Below, piece after piece: positions 42,056 through 55,129 of a DNA stretch of 64,000 nucleotides (positions within the stretch are counted from its first letter, which is position 1; each line of letters opens with the position of its first letter). Under the pieces are notes generated by a model. The model made no database searches. It had not been told where the DNA came from and saw only the letters and a list, made by a program, of their open reading frames with translations. Origin of the DNA: Panulirus ornatus (Eukaryota > Arthropoda > Malacostraca > Decapoda > Palinuridae); the NCBI RefSeq assembly GCF_036320965.1, contig NC_092264.1, positions 17,929,585-17,993,584 on the forward strand. Direction: 5' to 3'. Position numbers and translations under genes: made by a program.

Positions 42056-42325
42056 GCAACACCACTACCACCATCACCATTGCTACCCCCACCATAACCA
42101 TCACCACCACCACAACCACCACTATATCTACCCCATCATAACTACCACCACCACAGCCACCACCACAACCACCACCACAGCCACCACTATATCTACCCCA
42201 TCATAACTACCACCACCACAGCCACCCCCACAGCCACCACCATCACCATAACTACCAACACCATTATCATCTACCTCAACTACTACCACTACTACCACCA
42301 CCACCACTACCACCACCGTACCTGG
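42056..42325. repeat. imperfect (ACC)n tract
   Basis: ACC/ATC trinucleotide repeats with two near-identical blocks containing CACTATATCTACCCCATC at 42119 and 42185, 66 bp apart. Confidence 0.88.
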
Positions 42326-43769
42326 GCATCGTCCCCACACAGGAGCGTCTAATTAACAGCCCCAGGTGTCAGTATGGAACTCCCATATTAAAAATTCTTC
42401 TCGACAATAAAGACGTCGCTTCCCATCGTATCATCACACACTCTATCACCAACACTTTACTGTGCTCAGCGCTGAACCCTGAATATGCCTTGTGTCTGAC
42501 GTGAAAGTCTCACACAGTAACAGAGGAAATGCTGAATAACATGGGATCAATTTCTGTATTGATATAGAGTGGAATCGTGTCAGTTGTGCTGAAAATATCA
42601 AGATATCACGGTACATGATGAGTCCTTTCTGTCACCAGACTCGTATCAATAGTCGTAGTGTTTGCTGGCCAGATGACAAGCAGATATATAGAACCAGTTG
42701 TCCAAGCATCAGACAATATTAGTGTAGTGGTCAAGCCACATGACAAACACCAGCAGGATAAGGAGGCCAAGTGAGAGATAAAAGCATTTCAGGAGTCAGG
42801 CAAGAAATATGAGTCATGTAAATAAGGCTAAGCAACAAGCGAGACACGACTGAACTGCCCAAAAGACAGTTTTCTTACCATATTTGTGTGTTGTCTTCGT
42901 GGTCCATCAGGGTGAGGCACCCACCCTGTCTCCTGACGCAGGAGGGGATCGTACTCAGAGCGTCGGTGTGTGTCACAGTATCCGTAACAACACGTCAGGT
43001 GACGGTAGGAGTTGTGTGAGAGTGACGGAGTGGAAGAAATGTGAGGCGGGTGGAAACACGAACCTACTAGTGACGAGGGACGAGGGAGCGACGGCGCGGA
43101 GTATAAGAGTGTGTGACCAAGAGTGGCCATCGAACTGGGGATGAATATATAGTGGGATTTAGGGATTAGATATTGGGGATTGGCCAACGGCGTCTTTGTT
43201 ATAGACGTAGCAGAGCAAGTCATTGTGTGGCGATTAACACCATCTGTTTCTTTTTCTTAACCATCAAGGTATTTAGTCTTCTCATATAGTCAGTATGTAA
43301 CTCACCATTGAAACGGAACATCCTTATCGCCATTCCCGCCTTCGCAAGATAGCGTCACGAACAGACTAAGAGACAGTCTTCTCGTACACACAACCAGGCT
43401 CTCCCATCCACAGTCAGGTCTCACATACATAATCTTGGTTTACCTTGATCGCTTCATATGCTTGAACACTTTACCATCATAATACCTTTGGGAAATATGA
43501 TGTAGCTGTTTGTTCCTCGTGTTTAGCTGTGTTTAATTCAGCGACATTCATTAAACCCCGGAGATACTACGCATGATGTCAGCTGACGAAGTTAACAGTT
43601 CCAGCACAACACATCTGGTATTGTAGCCCCTGATACGTCACTTCTCAGGTCAACAACCAGATGTCGTGCCAACCAGAACCTCTCGTATTTCACTGCCTAA
43701 CACAACGCTGAAGTATAGTTCATTATTTAGTATGAATTACAGGTTACTGAACCATACTTAGCTGTCCTG
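42326..43769. other. no recognisable gene
   Basis: Opposed 131- and 86-codon frames at 42828-43223 lack domains. Confidence 0.45.
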
Positions 43770-45080
43770 TATGAGTTATTGGTTACAGTCCAGTGAGAAT
43801 CATACCTGTATCCTGTATGAAATAGGCCTGTACCTTGTGCGAATCATACCTGTACCTTGTGCGAATCATACCTGTACCCTAAGCGAAGTATGTCTGTTAT
43901 ACTTGCGCGAAATATACCTGCAATCCTTTGTGAATTATACTCGTGCATGGCCCATTATAGATATGTTACTGTCTAGTGACGATTATACCTCACTGCCAGA
44001 GGGAAATACAGGCCCACTCCCTTGCATAAACCACACCAGACCATCCTGGGTAGGATATACTGCAGTACCGTGCATATATTACTCTTGATCACTCGGTGTA
44101 AATTGTAGCTTAACCATCTCGCATAAGGTAAGTGATCTGGTCCTCGTCACGACGCCATCTTGTATACTGTAGTGTGTGACCTGTAGTGAATGACTGTAGT
44201 GGGGAGGACGGAAGGTCTTAGTGGAGTATTGTTGGGAAGGATGTATTGGTTGATTGTAGAGGACTGTGAATGTATGGGTAACTGTAAAGGTGACTTTAGT
44301 TGTAGTGGTGGTCAGCGGTCGTGTCTGTAGGGGGAACTAAGATGCGGGATACAGAGGGTTGTTGTAGAAGAGGGAACAGTTATTGTAGGTGCATTATAAG
44401 TAGGGGGTGAACGTAACGAGAAATGAAGTAGTTTACTGTAGGGGATGAGCCTGTCAAGATATGAAGTGGACGACAGCAGTTGATACAGCGGACTTTGGGT
44501 GACTTTGACGTGGATGTAGTGGCGGATGTGTGTGGCTGCAATGCAGAGTTAATCCATGATTGTCAAGGAGATGAGGTGGGTAGCCATCATGGGGATGTGT
44601 GGGTGACTCCAGCGGATGATTGTGGTAGGAGTAATACGAGGTTGCTATGGCAGAGGATTTAGCTGGTGGCTGTGGTGGAAGATGTAGTGGACGACTATTG
44701 TAAAGGATGTAGTGGGTGACCATAGCAGGGGATGTGATGGGTGACTGCAGCAAGGGATGTAGTGGGTAAGTGTAGCAGATGATGTAGTGGTTGAAACATT
44801 GAAGAACATAGGAGGAGGCTGAAGCATTGGTCGTAGTGGTTGACTGTAGTGTGAGGTACAAGGGGTGACTGTAACGGGAGAAAAAACTGTGTTACTGTAG
44901 GGGTGATGCAGCACACGACTGTAATAGGTAAGGAAATACAGTAGATAATTGTAGGGGATAACTGTAGAAGAGACTGTATCACATATCAGTGGATTAACGT
45001 GTCGCATGACAGTGGTGGGTGACTGGAGGGCTTGAGTGAACTGGTGAGTGTAGCAGGTGACTGTGGCGGGAGGACAACTG
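43770..45080. repeat. two eroded minisatellites
   Basis: 43790-43950 carries ~22-bp units of AATCATACCTGTACCTTGTG. 44160-45070 carries diverged GATGTAGTGGGTGACTGTAG units of about 24-30 bp. The latter explains long minus frames such as 44645-45103. Confidence 0.65.
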
Positions 45081-45859
45081 TGGCATAAGACCACATAATT
45101 CACTCAATGACAGGGGGGGGGGGGGCGGGTGGCGTGTGACCCCAGGTCGATACCTGTATTGCAGGTCAGTGGGAGGTACTCGGCACGTCAACCACTGCCA
45201 CGCTATAAGGGTCATGCACGCCCACACTCCCTTCCCTCCACACGCTCCTCCCTCCACACGCTCCTCCCTCCACGCACCTTTCCGCAACTCGCTCCTTCAT
45301 GTACCTTCCCTCCATATTCTTTTCCCTCCGCACATCCTTCCATTACTCTTCCTACTGTAATCTCTTTTCTGCAGACGTTCTTCCCTTCACAAACCCTTCC
45401 ATTGTTCTTCCCGCCACATACTCGCTCCTCTATCTACGTCTCCACAAAGAAGACCAACAAAACTCATTTCGCCCCCTCAGAATTAGACCCTGTGAAGAAA
45501 AACTTAGAGACAAAAAAAAAAGAGAGAAAGATCATTGTCCGTCCCCACAGAGGCTCAGACTCCAAGTAAGTTTAACAGAAATTTTGAAAATATTAAATAA
45601 ATCTGATAACACAACTCATGACATTCTTCATGTTACGTAGATATGAAATCACCAGAAACAATAGCATCAATTCAAAAGATGTACTGCAAACGTGGGCATA
45701 CGTTTCGTCAGCTATAGAGTACCCTAGTACTTACCTACAAGCACCTACAATGAGATTTTTCCCTGGAGTGGCAGGGGTAGCTGGTAGCTCTCATCCCATG
45801 TCTTGCTTGTTGTATTATGATGTTTCTCCCCGACACCACACACCTTAGAATCCGTGGCT
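45081..45859. other. no recognisable gene; C/T-rich
   Basis: Near-duplicate CCTCCACACGCTCCTCC units lie at 45236-45265. The 146-codon frame at 45129-45569 follows this composition. Confidence 0.45.
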
Positions 45860-46285
45860 CATCAGGGATTGACCTTAACCATGTATCTAGTTTTCTTTTA
45901 AATGTTTTTGTAATTGCTCCATGGATGTGTCTGATTTTCTTGGTGTTGCATTAATTAATCCCTCAAAATTTCATTGGTGGAGTCATATTTTCTTATGTTT
46001 CTTTTTTGTTTGGTTTATTCGCGATTATTTCCGCAGGTCTGATAATTTTGTATCATATATGTTAAAATGCTTTCACCTTTATTATTCATGATTCTCATAA
46101 TGTGTAGTCATTCATTCATGGATTTTCCATGACTTACTTACTCGAATTTCACTTCATTAAATTTCATCAAACTCTCCTCTGCCCAGCTGTAGAACATGTT
46201 GAAATGTTTCTGTAGCTTGTCTGTTTTCTTCTGACCGTACTCCCTGCTCAGTCTTGTGTTATCTGCAATAAACCATCAACAGATG
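45860..46285 (-). mobile_element. LINE remnant with mutated RT catalytic motif
   Basis: Minus reading gives FIADNTRLSREYG, in which the motif C Y/FxDD region reads ADN, then DKLQKHFNMFYSWAEESLMK FNEVKFE. This matches 'FADDTRL......LQ.DLD..Y.WAEEN.MKFN..KFE'. The rest is stop-ridden. Further 3', TSMEQLQKHLKEN and SLMSHGF resemble the terminal 'S...FK..LD.FL..IPD.P' segment. The element is dead, and the block spacing suggests a large internal deletion. Confidence 0.75.
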
Positions 46286-46493
46286 CTTTCAAGGAATAGG
46301 CTATTGGTACATCTAAATCACGAATACTTTGATTATATTACTTATCAATAAATAAGTCTGTTTTAGGAGGGAAATATAATATGCATATATTTCAACTTCT
46401 TTTTTTCTTTTCATATTGGAGTCTCTTCCCCAAATTATCAAGTTGTCATACTGGAATTGAGTATATCTTCGGTTCACAAATTCTTTTAAGATT

Positions 46494-46632
46494 TCCATGT
46501 TATTACACTGTACATTCTGCACTGTGCTCCATGTTATTACACTGTACATTCTGCACTGTACTCCATGTTATTACACTGTACATTCTGCACTGTACTCCAT
46601 GTTATTACACTGTACATTCTGCACAGTACTCC
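46494..46632. repeat. 34-bp minisatellite, 4 copies
   Basis: Four units of CCATGTTATTACACTGTACA plus TTCTGCACTGTACT. Confidence 0.93.
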
Positions 46633-47395
46633 ATTTTAGCTTTTCTTTTTTGCCGCCAGTTGTAATTTCAGGGGATAGTGGTAGGTGGGAAGGTGACTTC
46701 TGCTTTACTGTCTCCTAACATGTACTTTCGTCATGGATTATTACTTCCTCTGTTGTCTGTCCTTCCCCTTGGTGCTACTATGTGCTCTTCCCTTCACACA
46801 CCTTTCAACAGCTCTTCTATACACACACTCTCTCTATATATGTGTATCCCTCCACATACCGTTTCCTCCACACACCCTTCACTCCACACACCCTTCACTC
46901 CACACACCCTTCACTTCATCACCCCTGGTGCGTACATTTTCAGCTAACATCTTATATATCACAAGGCTTATCCACTTTGCTTCTTCTCCATCAGGACACA
47001 CTTATGTTGCGCTTCAATGAACCTTATGAATTCAGATGACATCAAGTATGAAGTAATATATCAAAATTGTAATGCTACCAAATTTCTTTTATATATTTTT
47101 TTGAAGAGTATAGATCATTAAGTCACTTGAAGAATCATAAAAATAATGATGAAATTATTCCATTAAAGATTTCTCGGCCAAATTTATATGATTTAAGGTT
47201 AACTATGTTTATTTTACAGAAGCATTCAGATTGTGAATGATTAATGTTGTGATCAGATTAAGTGGGGACATTGATAAGGTCAGCTGAGAGTTTACATTCA
47301 GGAAATATTCATATTAATTTTTCTCTTTCGTTTATGAAATAGATTATTATCGACCCTCATGCTGAATATGTCAAGATTTCTTGGATTATCTTAAC
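46633..47395. other. no recognisable gene
   Basis: CTCCACACACCCTTCA is repeated three times at 46870-46915. The rest is AT-rich. Confidence 0.5.
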
Positions 47396-47700
47396 CTTCT
47401 GAACCACATGTTGAGAACTATAGCCTTCCAGACCACATGTAGTGTGTCTTAGCCCTCCAGTCCAAGTGAAGTGTGTCTTAGCTTTCCAGGCCAAATGTTC
47501 AGTGACTTATCTTTCCAGTGTTGTGTGTCTTAGTCGTCAAGACCAAGTGCTGTGTGTCTTAGCCTTCCAGGCCCAGTGTTCAGTGACTTATCTTTCCAGA
47601 CCAGGTGTTTAGTATCTTAGCCTTTCAAACCAAGCGCTGATTATTTTAAGCCTCTCCAGACAGAGCAAAGAGCATCATAACCTTCCAGATCAAATGATTA
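47396..47700. repeat. degenerate ~31-bp repeat
   Basis: Units like GTGTCTTAGCCTTCCAGACC plus AAGTG recur about nine times with strong divergence. Confidence 0.7.
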
Positions 47701-47814
47701 TCATCTTTGCATTCTGAACCATTGTTAGACATATTGACCAAAAAGACCACGTATTAAACATTTCAGTTGCAAATAGTTCATTTTTTCTCATACTATACGT
47801 TCCAGTAAAAGTGA

Positions 47815-47817
<3 letters not shown>

Positions 47818-47906
<89 letters not shown>
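47818..47906. repeat. (AT)n microsatellite
   Basis: About 44 AT units. No transposable element recognised beside it. Confidence 0.96.
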
Positions 47907-47908
<2 letters not shown>

Positions 47909-48739
47909 CAAATGGAGTCTGACAGTCCCTGTATTGTAAGATCATTCGAGCAGTAAACCAACGTACATCCTAATGGTGCATGATCAGGATTCTGGGTGCT
48001 AAGTTCGCATTTCTATAAGCTCCAACACTTTCTGTAAAGATTCAAAGATCAACCCACTCGTAATACTTGATGGAATACAGTTCTGCTCAGTATAGTCATA
48101 CGGCTGGCTTATCCATAACCTGTGGGCAATACTTTAGGAAAGTTCTCGTAAAGGATATGCCAAAGGGCTGTGAGTTTGGGCCACTTATGTTTTTCTTTAA
48201 GAATTGAATCCTTTATATAAGTCTATAGATTGGGTTCATAAGATTGGTTTATACGCTTCAGGCTGAGGTCATGTTTTTTATATTTTAGTTTTTTTGTGGT
48301 GCTGTTTGTGCTTCTGTTTTATTTCTGAGTGGAGGCTGGAGGAGGTGAACAGCAACTTAGAATTGAGAGGTTGAACGAGTAGATGGTCAAACATCAATGA
48401 ATATGATAAACAGTTGATGGATCTAGAAGACACGGACATCAACTTAGGGTTGAGTTGTTTAACGAGTCAACGATGACAGAGAATCATTGAATATAATGTA
48501 TGTAGTTGGATCTAGACCTGTTTAATTACAAATGCTACAAACAGGTTGCAAATAAAGCGAGTATTTTTGAATCATCGGGAATTCGTTTAATGATTCCAGA
48601 TTTGGAGTTTACTTACCTGGAATAGTTTTGACGAATTTAAGGTACAGTTGTACAAGGATCCACAGGAGACCAAATGAGGTGAAATTATAGGTTGTTGACC
48701 TGAATTGTGGAAGGCTCATAGGCTTGATACAGAAGGGTG

Positions 48740-48778
<39 letters not shown>

Positions 48779-49004
48779 CCGGCAAGTAACAGAAGGACCG
48801 ACTGTCAGTGTAGTCTCTCGTCAGTAACAGCGCCATGATAGGTTCAGTTCGTGAAGCAAAATAACAAATATAAAACCAGTGAAGGTGCGCTGCTTGATTA
48901 TGTCTGGGATGTGAGCCCTCCCGCTGATCCTCCTCATCATCGCTTGATTAATATCATTTATCATTTCCCGCTAATGTCATCCCTTCCTTACGAGCTTTCC
49001 CGTG

Positions 49005-49045
<41 letters not shown>

Positions 49046-49928
49046 GCACACACACACAACAGCAATATACTGGAAAGTCTGTGTAGGGCTGAGTGTTTAG
49101 GATGGTAAACCGATGATGAATTAGTTGACACTGAAGGAATTACAAAAAGCAGGAGAGGGGAAAATTTACACAGATGTAGAACGTTGTGCTGGAGGAAGAG
49201 GGGTGAGGGGAGTGACCCCAAGGGAGCAGGAGAGGATGAGTTTGGTGGGAGAGAGAGGTAGAAGTGAGGGGAGGCACACAGAGTAAGAGCTCCGGAAGGT
49301 TTGAGGGGAAATATGATGGTAGAATGAGAGATGGGGACGAGAGACAGGAAATGCATGACACTGGGGAGAGGGGAAGAGGCAGTGAGGGAGGACCAGAGAG
49401 AGAGAGAGAGAGAGAGTGAGAGGGGAGAGTGAAAATATTCGAGGGAGAGGGCGGAAGCGGGGATCAGAAGGAAGCAGGAAACATGTAAACTAGTGTTCGA
49501 AATTGAAAGTTCCTGATGTCCCTTTTCAAAACAGATTTGACGAATTATCTTCGAACGTCATTTTGATATTCTGTACAACGTATCGCATCTGAGCACAGAG
49601 GAGGTACACACTCATAGAACCATACACTGCAGTGGACGAGTACGCAAGCCTTAACACCACAGAGGATTAGAGAACAGATAGGAAGACTGGATGAGAGGGC
49701 GCGGACCAACCTGATCACTGTGGACGAGCATCACAAAGACCTAAGCACAGTGTAGGAGGCCAGGGAGCTGAGCGCAACACAGGACTAGGTTGTAGCTGGG
49801 AGTACATCAGAAGTAGGGTGCATGCCGGCGGTCGGCTGCACAAACATGAAGACAAGACAGAGGACAAACACAAGAACCCTGAGGACCACGAAGCACATCA
49901 TCAAGGTCCTGGGGGTGGCAGAGGATAT
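47907..49928. other. no gene; (GT)n and (CA)n arrays
   Basis: (GT)n at 48741-48777 and (CA)n at 49006-49059. 49140-49480 is purine-rich with a short GA run at 49400-49416. The 122-codon minus frame there is compositional. Confidence 0.55.
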
Positions 49929-50167
49929 GGTTCGTGGTCTTTGCTGGATGGTTCGTGGTCTTTGCTGGATGGTTCGTGGTTTTTGCTGGATGGTTCGTGG
50001 TTTTTGCTGGATGGTTCGTGGTCTTTGCTGGATGGTCAGTGGTCTTTGCTGGATAGTTAGTGGCCTTTGCTGGATGGTTAGTGGTCTTTGCTGGATGGTT
50101 AGTGGTCTTTGCTGGATGGTTCGTGGTCTTTGCTGGATGATTAGTGGTCTTTGCTGGATGGTCAGTG
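49929..50167. repeat. 21-bp minisatellite, ~11 copies
   Basis: Units of GGTTCGTGGTCTTTGCTGGA(T) with TTCGTGG/TTAGTGG/TCAGTGG variants. The minus frame reads TIQQRPL repeats. Confidence 0.95.
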
Positions 50168-50660
50168 GGGAGGACAGTGCACAGATTTCAATGACATACC
50201 CTCCTCTCTTCTTACTGACTTTTTCTTCTATTTCAACCATCCAGAGGAAAAGTATCTATCAATACACTTAGCCTCTAAAACCAACTAAATGCTATTAATC
50301 CGAAAGGTACGGGATCGAAATCGATCGAAGCTGTGTATTTCAGGTCACACTCACGCATCATTACATGACCCCAACAGCTATGAGTCCTTAGTTACAATCA
50401 CTTTTACCTCTTTACACACATTCTTTATATTTTTGTCATTAAGGAAACTCATATGTTTGAAATAAGAAAATTCATATTCTAATGTGTTTGAAATAATCAT
50501 ACCAAATACAAATCGACATTCGTTCTTGATACCGATTTCCAGGAAATATAAATTCTCCCAAATGAAGTAAAAGTGAAACATGTAGTTCCTACCTGGGAGG
50601 CTGGTGTAGCGCTACGACAGCGGTACAACTTGTGAGATCCGGGACCAACGTATGGTCAGA
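50168..50660. other. no recognisable gene
   Basis: AT-rich from 50380 to 50580. No domain. Confidence 0.45.
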
Positions 50661-50957
50661 GTGTGGCTTGCTGTGGTGTGGAGGGTGTGGCTTGCTGTGG
50701 TGTGGAGGGTGTAGCTTTCTGTGGTGTGGAGGGTGTGGCTTGCTCTGGTGTGGAGCGTGTAGCTTGCCGTGGTGTGGAGGATGTGGCTTGCTGTGGTGTG
50801 GAGGGTGTAGCTTGCTGTGGTGTGGAGGGTGTAGCTTTCTGTGGTGTGGAGGGTGTGGCTTGCTCTGGTGTGGAGCGTGTAGCTTGCCGTGGTGTGGAGG
50901 GTGTGGCCTGCTGTGGTGTGGAGGGTGTAGCTTGCTGTGGTGTGGAGGATGTGGCAA
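50661..50957. repeat. 24-bp minisatellite with 120-bp higher-order repeat
   Basis: About twelve 24-bp units of GTGTGGCTTGCTGTGGTGTG plus GAGG. A five-unit block (GTAGCTTTCTG at 50711 and again at 50831) repeats at exactly 120 bp with about two differences. Confidence 0.94.
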
Positions 50958-51134
50958 TGGTGTTTGCAGAGCTGGTCAACACACCTGGGGTCCTCAATAT
51001 CTTCATTCAAACATTTTAAACTAGTACACGACTTTACCTACAACAGGTACATATGTACACCTCACAACCTCGCCCCATGCAAGTCATCTCCACGACATGC
51101 ATGCTCTCCCCACGCCACACACGCCCTTCCCACT

Positions 51135-51178
<44 letters not shown>

Positions 51179-51636
51179 TCCCACGCCACACACGCCCTCC
51201 CCACGCCTCGCTCATGGCCGCTTAAGCCCTCACGTTTGTAATACTTACATTTTTATGTTTTTTGCATTTCGTTTAAAATAACGTCCGTGTGAACACGTGG
51301 TCATCTGTGGGCTTAGCGTTTAGTACAGAAATATCGACATGAAAACGAATTGGCCAAACTGGGTTCACTTTTCACCGACTGCACGGGTCAGAAGAACCCA
51401 TAAAGGACCGAATTTACGGATATTTGAAAAGCAATTTGATGAATGCATGAAAATATGCAAGTTTAGATGAAGAAATAAATGAATATGAATAAATAAATCC
51501 GAGGCTAGGATAGCGGTAGATCAGAGGAACTGTATTGAAAATAAAATTCCATTACACAAACCCTCATAAAAGATATACACACAAACACACACACATTCAC
51601 ATCAATATACACGCACGCACATTCATACATTTCCAA

Positions 51637-51672
<36 letters not shown>

Positions 51673-51689
51673 GCTACACTCAAACAAGC
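50958..51689. other. no gene; two (CA)n arrays
   Basis: (CA)n at 51136-51176 and 51639-51671. CCCCACGCCACACACGCCCT-like units flank the first. Confidence 0.6.
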
Positions 51690-52022
51690 ATAAAGAGCTA
51701 ACGAAGAAGGTATAGAGGAGAGCAACAAAAATGATACCAGAATTAAGAGGACCAAGCTAAAGGAAAAGAGTAAAGGCTTTAAATTTCTCTACCTTGGAGG
51801 AGAGAAGAGCGAGGGGTGATCTGTTCATTGCCTTAGAGTACCTAAACTAAACGAAGACGACAGATTGAACGGCTCTTCGTGAGATCTAGAGACAGAATAA
51901 TCATAGAACATGGCATAATGCTGTGCAGGAAACTTACTGAAAACATGTGTAAAGAAGTGCTTATATGGCAGGCGATGAGTGGGTGAATGATATGAAACGA
52001 CTGAAGACATGGTTATCGCAAG
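51690..52022 (+). mobile_element. CR1/Jockey-like LINE remnant
   Basis: The plus strand reads RRATKMIPELRGPS (canonical 'VQRRATKMIPELRG'), then RVKALNFSTLEERRARGDLF ('LNLFSLEKRRLRGDLIE'). Later, WVNDMKRLKTWL fits the WNxLP-type C-terminus. Internal stops throughout. It ends where an RTE-like fragment begins. Confidence 0.82.
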
Positions 52023-52565
52023 TATGTGTTGGAAATGAAATGCTTGAGGACATCAAGCGGGTTGAGGTGGTTTGATCGAGGTAAGAGAGAGGTGTGGTAA
52101 TAAAAAGTGTAACTGAGAGAGCTGAAGAGGCTTTACTGAAATGTTATGGACATATGAAGAGAATGAGTCATGAGATATTGACAAGAGGATGTATGTTTCA
52201 AAAGTGGAAGGGGACAAGAAGGGAAAGACATAACTGGAGGTGGAAGGATCGAGTGAAAAGAATTTTGAGTGATCGGGACCTGAACATGCAGGAGGGTGAA
52301 AGACGTGCATAGGACAGAGTGAATTGGAACGATTTGGTACACATGGGGCGACGTGCTATCAATGGATCAAACAAGGTCATATGAAGTAGCCGGGGAAAAT
52401 CATGGAATGAGACTGTGGGACCTGGTTATGGATAGGGAGCAGCGGTTTGGGTGTATTACATATGACAATTAGAGAACAGATGTGAGCGAATGAAGTCTTT
52501 TCCTTATCCGTTCCTGGCGCTACCTCGCTGACGCACGAAACTGCGAACAAGTATGAAGCCAAAAA
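52023..52565 (+). mobile_element. RTE-like LINE, old degraded copy 3
   Basis: Homologous to 4305-4838: GTGTTGGAAATGAAATG, GAGGTGGTTTGATCGAG, GATCGGGACCTGAACATGCA, GGCGCTACCTCGCTGACGC. Relative to copy 1 it lacks about 14 nt after GATCGAG, between GTAAG repeats, which shifts the frame. It has many substitutions, and its tail hairpin is broken (GCACG for GCGGG at 52533-52537). It ends in a short A run at 52561 without (AT)n. Confidence 0.85.
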
Positions 52566-55129
52566 AATAGTGTTGATGAAAGTTGACTCACACGAAATAT
52601 AAACCAATATAAAAGTCAGGGTTGAGGTGGAGAGAGGGAGAATAAAAAAAAATGAAAAGAAAATGCATAAATGAATAATCAGGTGTTCACTCCAGATGTA
52701 CTTATGCTGGATACCCTGGTAGCCAAAGTTGACTTTTAGAAATTATATTTGATAAAGAAAACGTATCTATAATTGAGGAGAAACAGAGGAAAAAAACACA
52801 AAGAATCCTCCTTAAATTCCTTGATCATCAGGTGCACCTCGAACAGACTCTGGTCTTCACGGTACATACACAACAATAATTAGCTAACATGAATTCCGCT
52901 ATTGCGAGCATAAGACAGCGGTAGCTGGTTAGCCAATATTTAACCAGGCAACAGCCAATAGGAGGGTGGATCATGGCTTAAACTGAATGGCAGCAAATGT
53001 GGCGTGCAAACCTGGTTATGCCGGCAGCACAAACACGCCAGAGACGGGTGGATGCACCGCCTGTGTGCACACAAGAAGATTAACTAACTTTATCATTCTC
53101 TGACTCCGACGTCTAATGGCGTCTCCAGGAGGTCTGGGTGTCTGCGCGGGGTTGGTTTCCCGGTGAGTGACGGGGTGTATGAACGTGTTGCAGGAGGAGT
53201 GAGGACGTAGAGTGGAGTTCGTGTCGGGTGGAAGCATAGGATCACGTGGAGGGGATGGGGTTGACAGTGGATGTGTATATGAGTCCACTAGGGGGGCCAA
53301 GTGGATGGAATGTGGAATCGTACTGGGAGTGTTGTGAGGGTGGATGGGTAATCTCTCTACTGTACACGTACTCATACCTGTGGCAATGTGGTTCTCGTTA
53401 CAGCAGGATGTAGGATGATAGGTTCTTGAATCTCCGTAAATGAATCGGAATCAGAATCAGGGAGTTCCGCCTGTGGAACCTACCACCCTGAGTTATCTGT
53501 TGTTTCAAATTGGTCCTTAAAGTCCTGGCGCCACTTTTGACTTAGGCTTGGTTGAATCTCCTTTAACATAATGTCTCAATTTCGAGGTGAAGTTTGCTAG
53601 TCACCAAATCAAATGAAACCAACGATAAGATAAAATTACAAATATAATCATGCAAATTGTTTTCCAAAAGGCAAATCTACGTATTACTTAACCCACGTCA
53701 TACACACGTATTCAGACACACATTGGCTGGTATAAGCTTGCATCCTTACTATTCTCGTACAAAATCTTAATCATAAAGACACAGTTCCCTTCACGGTACT
53801 ATGAACGAACGAGGTGTGACTGACCATGTGTTTCCCGAGAATGTCTAGCATTCAGAAGCGCTGGAGCGTTCCCTGAGGAAATCCACACAGATGCACTTGC
53901 TGGGTAAAGCCTCTTCTGAAAGATTCTCATTAATAACGAAGCATTTCTGAGGGAAGATTCAACCTCTGCAGAGTATGATGTCTTGATTTATAAGTGAATA
54001 CACAGTCGTGGGCCAATTAGGCCTCCCGTTGTCTGTCTTTCTCATGTAAACTCATGTAATATTGATTCATCCATCAACATAGGTACGTCACCGCTCTCAT
54101 TTGTAACACTTCAAGGTGTGATTTAATCCTGTTTTGTTCCTTATGTTGTGTTGTATCATTTATAATCAATTTGACCGAAGATGAGCAGTGTTTGTGTGTC
54201 AAACGCGTTTCATGTGTTTCAAAGATAAAGTAGAAATGAACATGGGACATTTGATTTAAACTTTATCGATGAAGCAAAATGTGTGATGAGCAAAATGTGT
54301 CATGAGCAAAAATGGAAAAAAAGAATCCAGAAAACTAGTGAGTGTTAGATATATTCATCTATGTCTATCTATCCACTGTACAGTTCACTCCCAGCACGTA
54401 TTACCTCCACTGTGGATTTCACTCCCACAACGTCATTCCTCCAGTGTGGGGTTCACGCCGTCCCTCCCACACACGACCAACAACCTTTCACTTCTTCCCC
54501 AAGCGCCACACAAAAGCCCTGGCTGTACATCATGAACTCTGTCATCGCATCATTGTGTCGCCGCTGTCATGAACATCTTTCCTTTCCACTTACTAATTAG
54601 AAAAAAGGAGAGACTATTACGTGAGAAGGACAATATAACAAAAGATCAAAGACGTGGACAGTGTGGTGATGATGGCGCTGCCTGCAGTCCTCATTCTGGT
54701 GTGAAGGGCTTGACCCTCCCGTGCTGAACGCCTCACTCCTGGCGAAGGTGTGTGTGGCAGACCTCGTAGCGACGTCGTCTGAAGTACATGGGAGTATATA
54801 TGGAGGAAGGATAGACAACAGGAGCCCTGCAGGCCTATTACGAGGTTACCTGTTTTGATTTTATTGATGTAGTGGTAGAAGCAGGATAGCAAAACAAATG
54901 GTACTCACCCACCTCTCCATCCGGCTCAATTGTTCCCAGTAAAAAACACGATTAAGAAAATGCCGTGTTGTATAGGTGGAAGATACTGCCATGGAAATTT
55001 CATAGGAAAGCATGGACTGCAAAAAGCTCGCTATTAGTTTGACGACGTCTGTTCTGTGGATGGCTTCTGGAAAAGAAATATATAGTTAGTGTTAAACTGG
55101 ACTTATTACTGACCGCATATGTCTGCGAA
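52566..55129. other. no recognisable gene
   Basis: A 119-codon minus frame (53016-53375) lacks domains. A GTGGGCCAATTAGGCCTCCC motif near 54010 resembles tails of decapod LINEs (weak recollection). A ~65-bp motif at 54174-54240 resembles 23694-23760. Confidence 0.4.
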
